A stretch of DNA of 64,000 nucleotides from Haliotis asinina (lineage: Eukaryota; Mollusca; Gastropoda; Lepetellida; Haliotidae). A program made the translations under genes and the position numbers. Position 1 is the stretch's first letter; every line of letters starts with the position of its first letter. Below are positions 61,848 to 64,000 of the stretch, one piece after another. The notes under the pieces were generated by a model. That model did not search any database. It saw nothing but the letters and a program-made list of their open reading frames with translations, and had not been told where the DNA came from. Location: assembly GCF_037392515.1 (NCBI RefSeq), contig NC_090287.1:6183501-6247500 (forward strand), written 5' to 3'.

Positions 61848-62423
61848 TGAGTCTATTAAACCCGAGTAGGAGGTCGCGTCAGGTAACCTATGTGCGACCT
61901 ATGACCGTCCAATCAAACGCGAGACGACCGCACGGATTTGACCAATCAGACAACGGCTACTGTTTAGGGTTTGGCGGGACTTACAAACTTTCCTAGTCAC
62001 CGACACTGATCCCTCAAGAAACCAAAATCCGCATAAAACACAAATACTTGACCTGCAGTCTATACGGTTAGGACTTTCTGATGACATGTTTATGAGTAGC
62101 CAATATTTCCGCAAACTGACGTCCTTGAATACTGAGAAAAATATCGTTTTCAGCGCCAGTTTACTCACTGTTGACAGTGTAGCTCCATGTGCGTTACCCG
62201 GAAGCGTTCTTATGGAAAATAGCATTCGGAATCGTTCGGATACAAACCTTTTTGAGTTAAAAGTTCAAAAGGCATGTGTGAATGTCCACTTCGCAGTTTG
62301 GTAAGCAGCTGTATTCTGATTGGTTAACCTCAAAGGTTACCTGACGCGACCTCCAACTAGGGTTTGTTAGACTCTGGAGTGTAACGAAAAATGCGAGAGT
62401 AAGTTTACTCAGACTGATCGATG
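61848..62423. mobile_element. MITE family copy 3, diverged
   Basis: Shares GAGTCTA.TAAACC, GGTCGCGTCAGGTAACCT, CCGTCCAATCAAACGCGAGA, ACCAATCAGACAACGGCTAC, ATAGCATTCGGAATCGTTCG and TCAAAGGTTACCTGACGCGA with copies 1 and 2, in the same orientation as copy 2. The left terminus has decayed; the right ends near GTTTACTCAGACTG (62423). Confidence 0.8.
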
Positions 62424-64000
62424 TTCATGATGTAACTATTCATGATGATGACTGTAACAAAAAACTGATACTACAATTTGAGAGTATTACCGGCTTTTTC
62501 ATTTTTTCATAAGTCAAAGACATCCTACTATCTGAAAATAGTGGCAAATAAAATCAGTACTGGGAGGCTGCGATTTCAAACGTTTGAACTGCCTCTTCCT
62601 GAATTAACACATAACTGGAATACTGCCGAGTTTGCCATTAAAAAACAAACATTGTCTAAAACACAGTAACCTGCCGGCTACGTCAAACCGCGTTACAGTT
62701 CTCCCTGGTGTAGTCTTTCCCATATATTTCAAGTCACATTTCCTGTACATCATTTCAGTACATTCACATAAAATCTGAACACCTATATCAAATACAGTAT
62801 AGCAAAACCGTCAATGGCTGTACTCCACGTGTCCTATGTGTGTAGGATGATGCTCGCTGACAGGGACAAGAGGTCCTTGTACTTTGTTGACTGAATGAGT
62901 GGCGTGAGAAACGAGGCTGACGTCCCGGGGATAGTATCCAGCAGCCACGAACAAACATCCGTGACGTCACATCCGCCTCACACCACAAGGAGGACATGCT
63001 GCACCAAGGTCGCTGTCGTCTTGACCGCCGGAAGTACCGCTTTTACTGTTGTGCATGGTCGCCGAGGTCGCTTAGTCTCACAGTGTTCAGGTGTCGTAGT
63101 CACTGGTTATGCTTTCATGTGTTCTAATGTAGAAACGCGTGTAAGTGGCGAATTCCGTCTCGATAGTGTGAGTCTGAAGATAAAATGATAAACAAGAAAC
63201 GCTGACTATGAGTGCTTAAATCTAGGAGACGGTTTTGTTAATCAAGGTGTGTTGCTCAGTGGAAGGAATTAGCTTATCTGAGCGCCATTAAATGTTCTGA
63301 ATCAAGCAGAAAATTCATAGTGATGCCTTAATTTCTCAAAGTCAAAACATTGATTACAGAACAGTCTTGTTTCTTGTTTACTGGTTTTCGTCCTATTGCG
63401 CAACTCAGTGCGATAACCAGTCCAGACTCCTTCTACTCCTTGCAAACACGTCATACAACGTGCTCTGTTGTACAGCGATCTCTGCTTTTCGGGAACAGTG
63501 AAATCTGAAGACGAGACTCTGATCCTAGAACACTTTGGCGGTCTGATACGAAAGTGATTTTATATCAATCTCATTGTGCGTTACAAAACTACACCGAATA
63601 AGCGCTAAACCATATAACACGTGTAACCAGTGGGTCAGATTCATTGTGAATCATTTTACGACCTCATCAAACTGGGACAGTCTGTGATGTCTTAGTTCAG
63701 GTATGCTGCCTAAACCTTGACATAGAATATAAAAATACGGTGTTATTAAAGTTTAAAATTAAAATTCAAAATTGTAAATACCACTTTCTTACGAAGCAAG
63801 AAATTCGGTGTAACCAGAGTTGTTTGTGACAATTCGGATCGGTTGAATAGTAGGTCACTGTCTAAATAGATTAGTGAGATTCATGTTTCTGTGTGGAAGT
63901 CCACAACCGGTAACACCCGTACAGATACATACATTGTATATGGACGTGCAAATCGTTATTTTAACGTAAACAGTTACAATTATTCATGTCTGTAGTTGTA
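62424..64000. other. 3' end of window, no gene recognised
   Basis: An open frame at 62895-63188 (97 codons) is moderately GC-rich, but I recognise no family and see no supporting splice structure. A full CRE-type palindrome TGACGTCA is at 62962-62969. The remainder is AT-rich with no repeat or coding signal I can support. Confidence 0.4.

Noticed and set aside
62895-63188. 97-codon frame as a possible gene
   Set aside because: No recognisable domain, no splice or poly(A) context; left as unresolved DNA.
1-64000. CRISPR arrays, bacterial operons, rRNA or tRNA genes
   Set aside because: The repeats have no unique spacers and the genes are spliced animal genes. tRNA-like segments found are SINE heads, not intact tRNA genes.

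Overview
This window is animal nuclear DNA, most likely from a gastropod mollusc and probably an abalone (Haliotis-like). It has spliced genes with GT-AG introns, AT-rich introns packed with short transposable elements, and several copies of SINEs that end in TCAC repeats. I associate that SINE type with Haliotis, so the genus is inference; a spliced metazoan genome is certain.

Positions 1 to about 36,720 (+ strand) hold the 3' three quarters of UNC79, the large auxiliary subunit of the NALCN sodium-leak channel. I could place 38 coding exons (222-35446). They join in one consistent frame, encode about 1,831 residues and end at a TGA. The amino-terminal roughly 500 residues lie upstream of the window. 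A possible AATAAA signal is at 36715.

Positions 38,756-46,412 (- strand, convergent with UNC79) hold a complete-looking SLC22-type organic ion transporter in 8 coding exons (505 residues). Its introns and upstream flank carry three decayed Tc1-like transposases. Positions 54,543-58,558 (+ strand) hold a small four-exon gene (171 residues): an N-terminal hydrophobic anchor, a Thr/Ser linker and a C-terminal domain resembling DUF4430, the transcobalamin/intrinsic-factor C-terminal fold. The rest is intergenic or intronic DNA with MITE-like elements, SINEs and tandem repeats. One of these is a TTAA-flanked, THAP-containing Kolobok-like element nested inside a MITE.

The most striking pattern is that seven tandem-repeat arrays start exactly at exon/5' splice-site junctions: UNC79 exons 5, 15, 27, 28 and 34, and two SLC22 exons. 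In most, the repeat unit is a copy of the exon end plus its GT donor, so each array carries a series of donor-like sites. In the SLC22 gene the 33-bp unit keeps the reading frame open and would add 11-residue hydrophobic blocks to a transmembrane segment. In UNC79 exon 34 the 44-bp unit (about 29 extra copies) would break the frame. The gene models come from my own reading and were not checked against transcripts.
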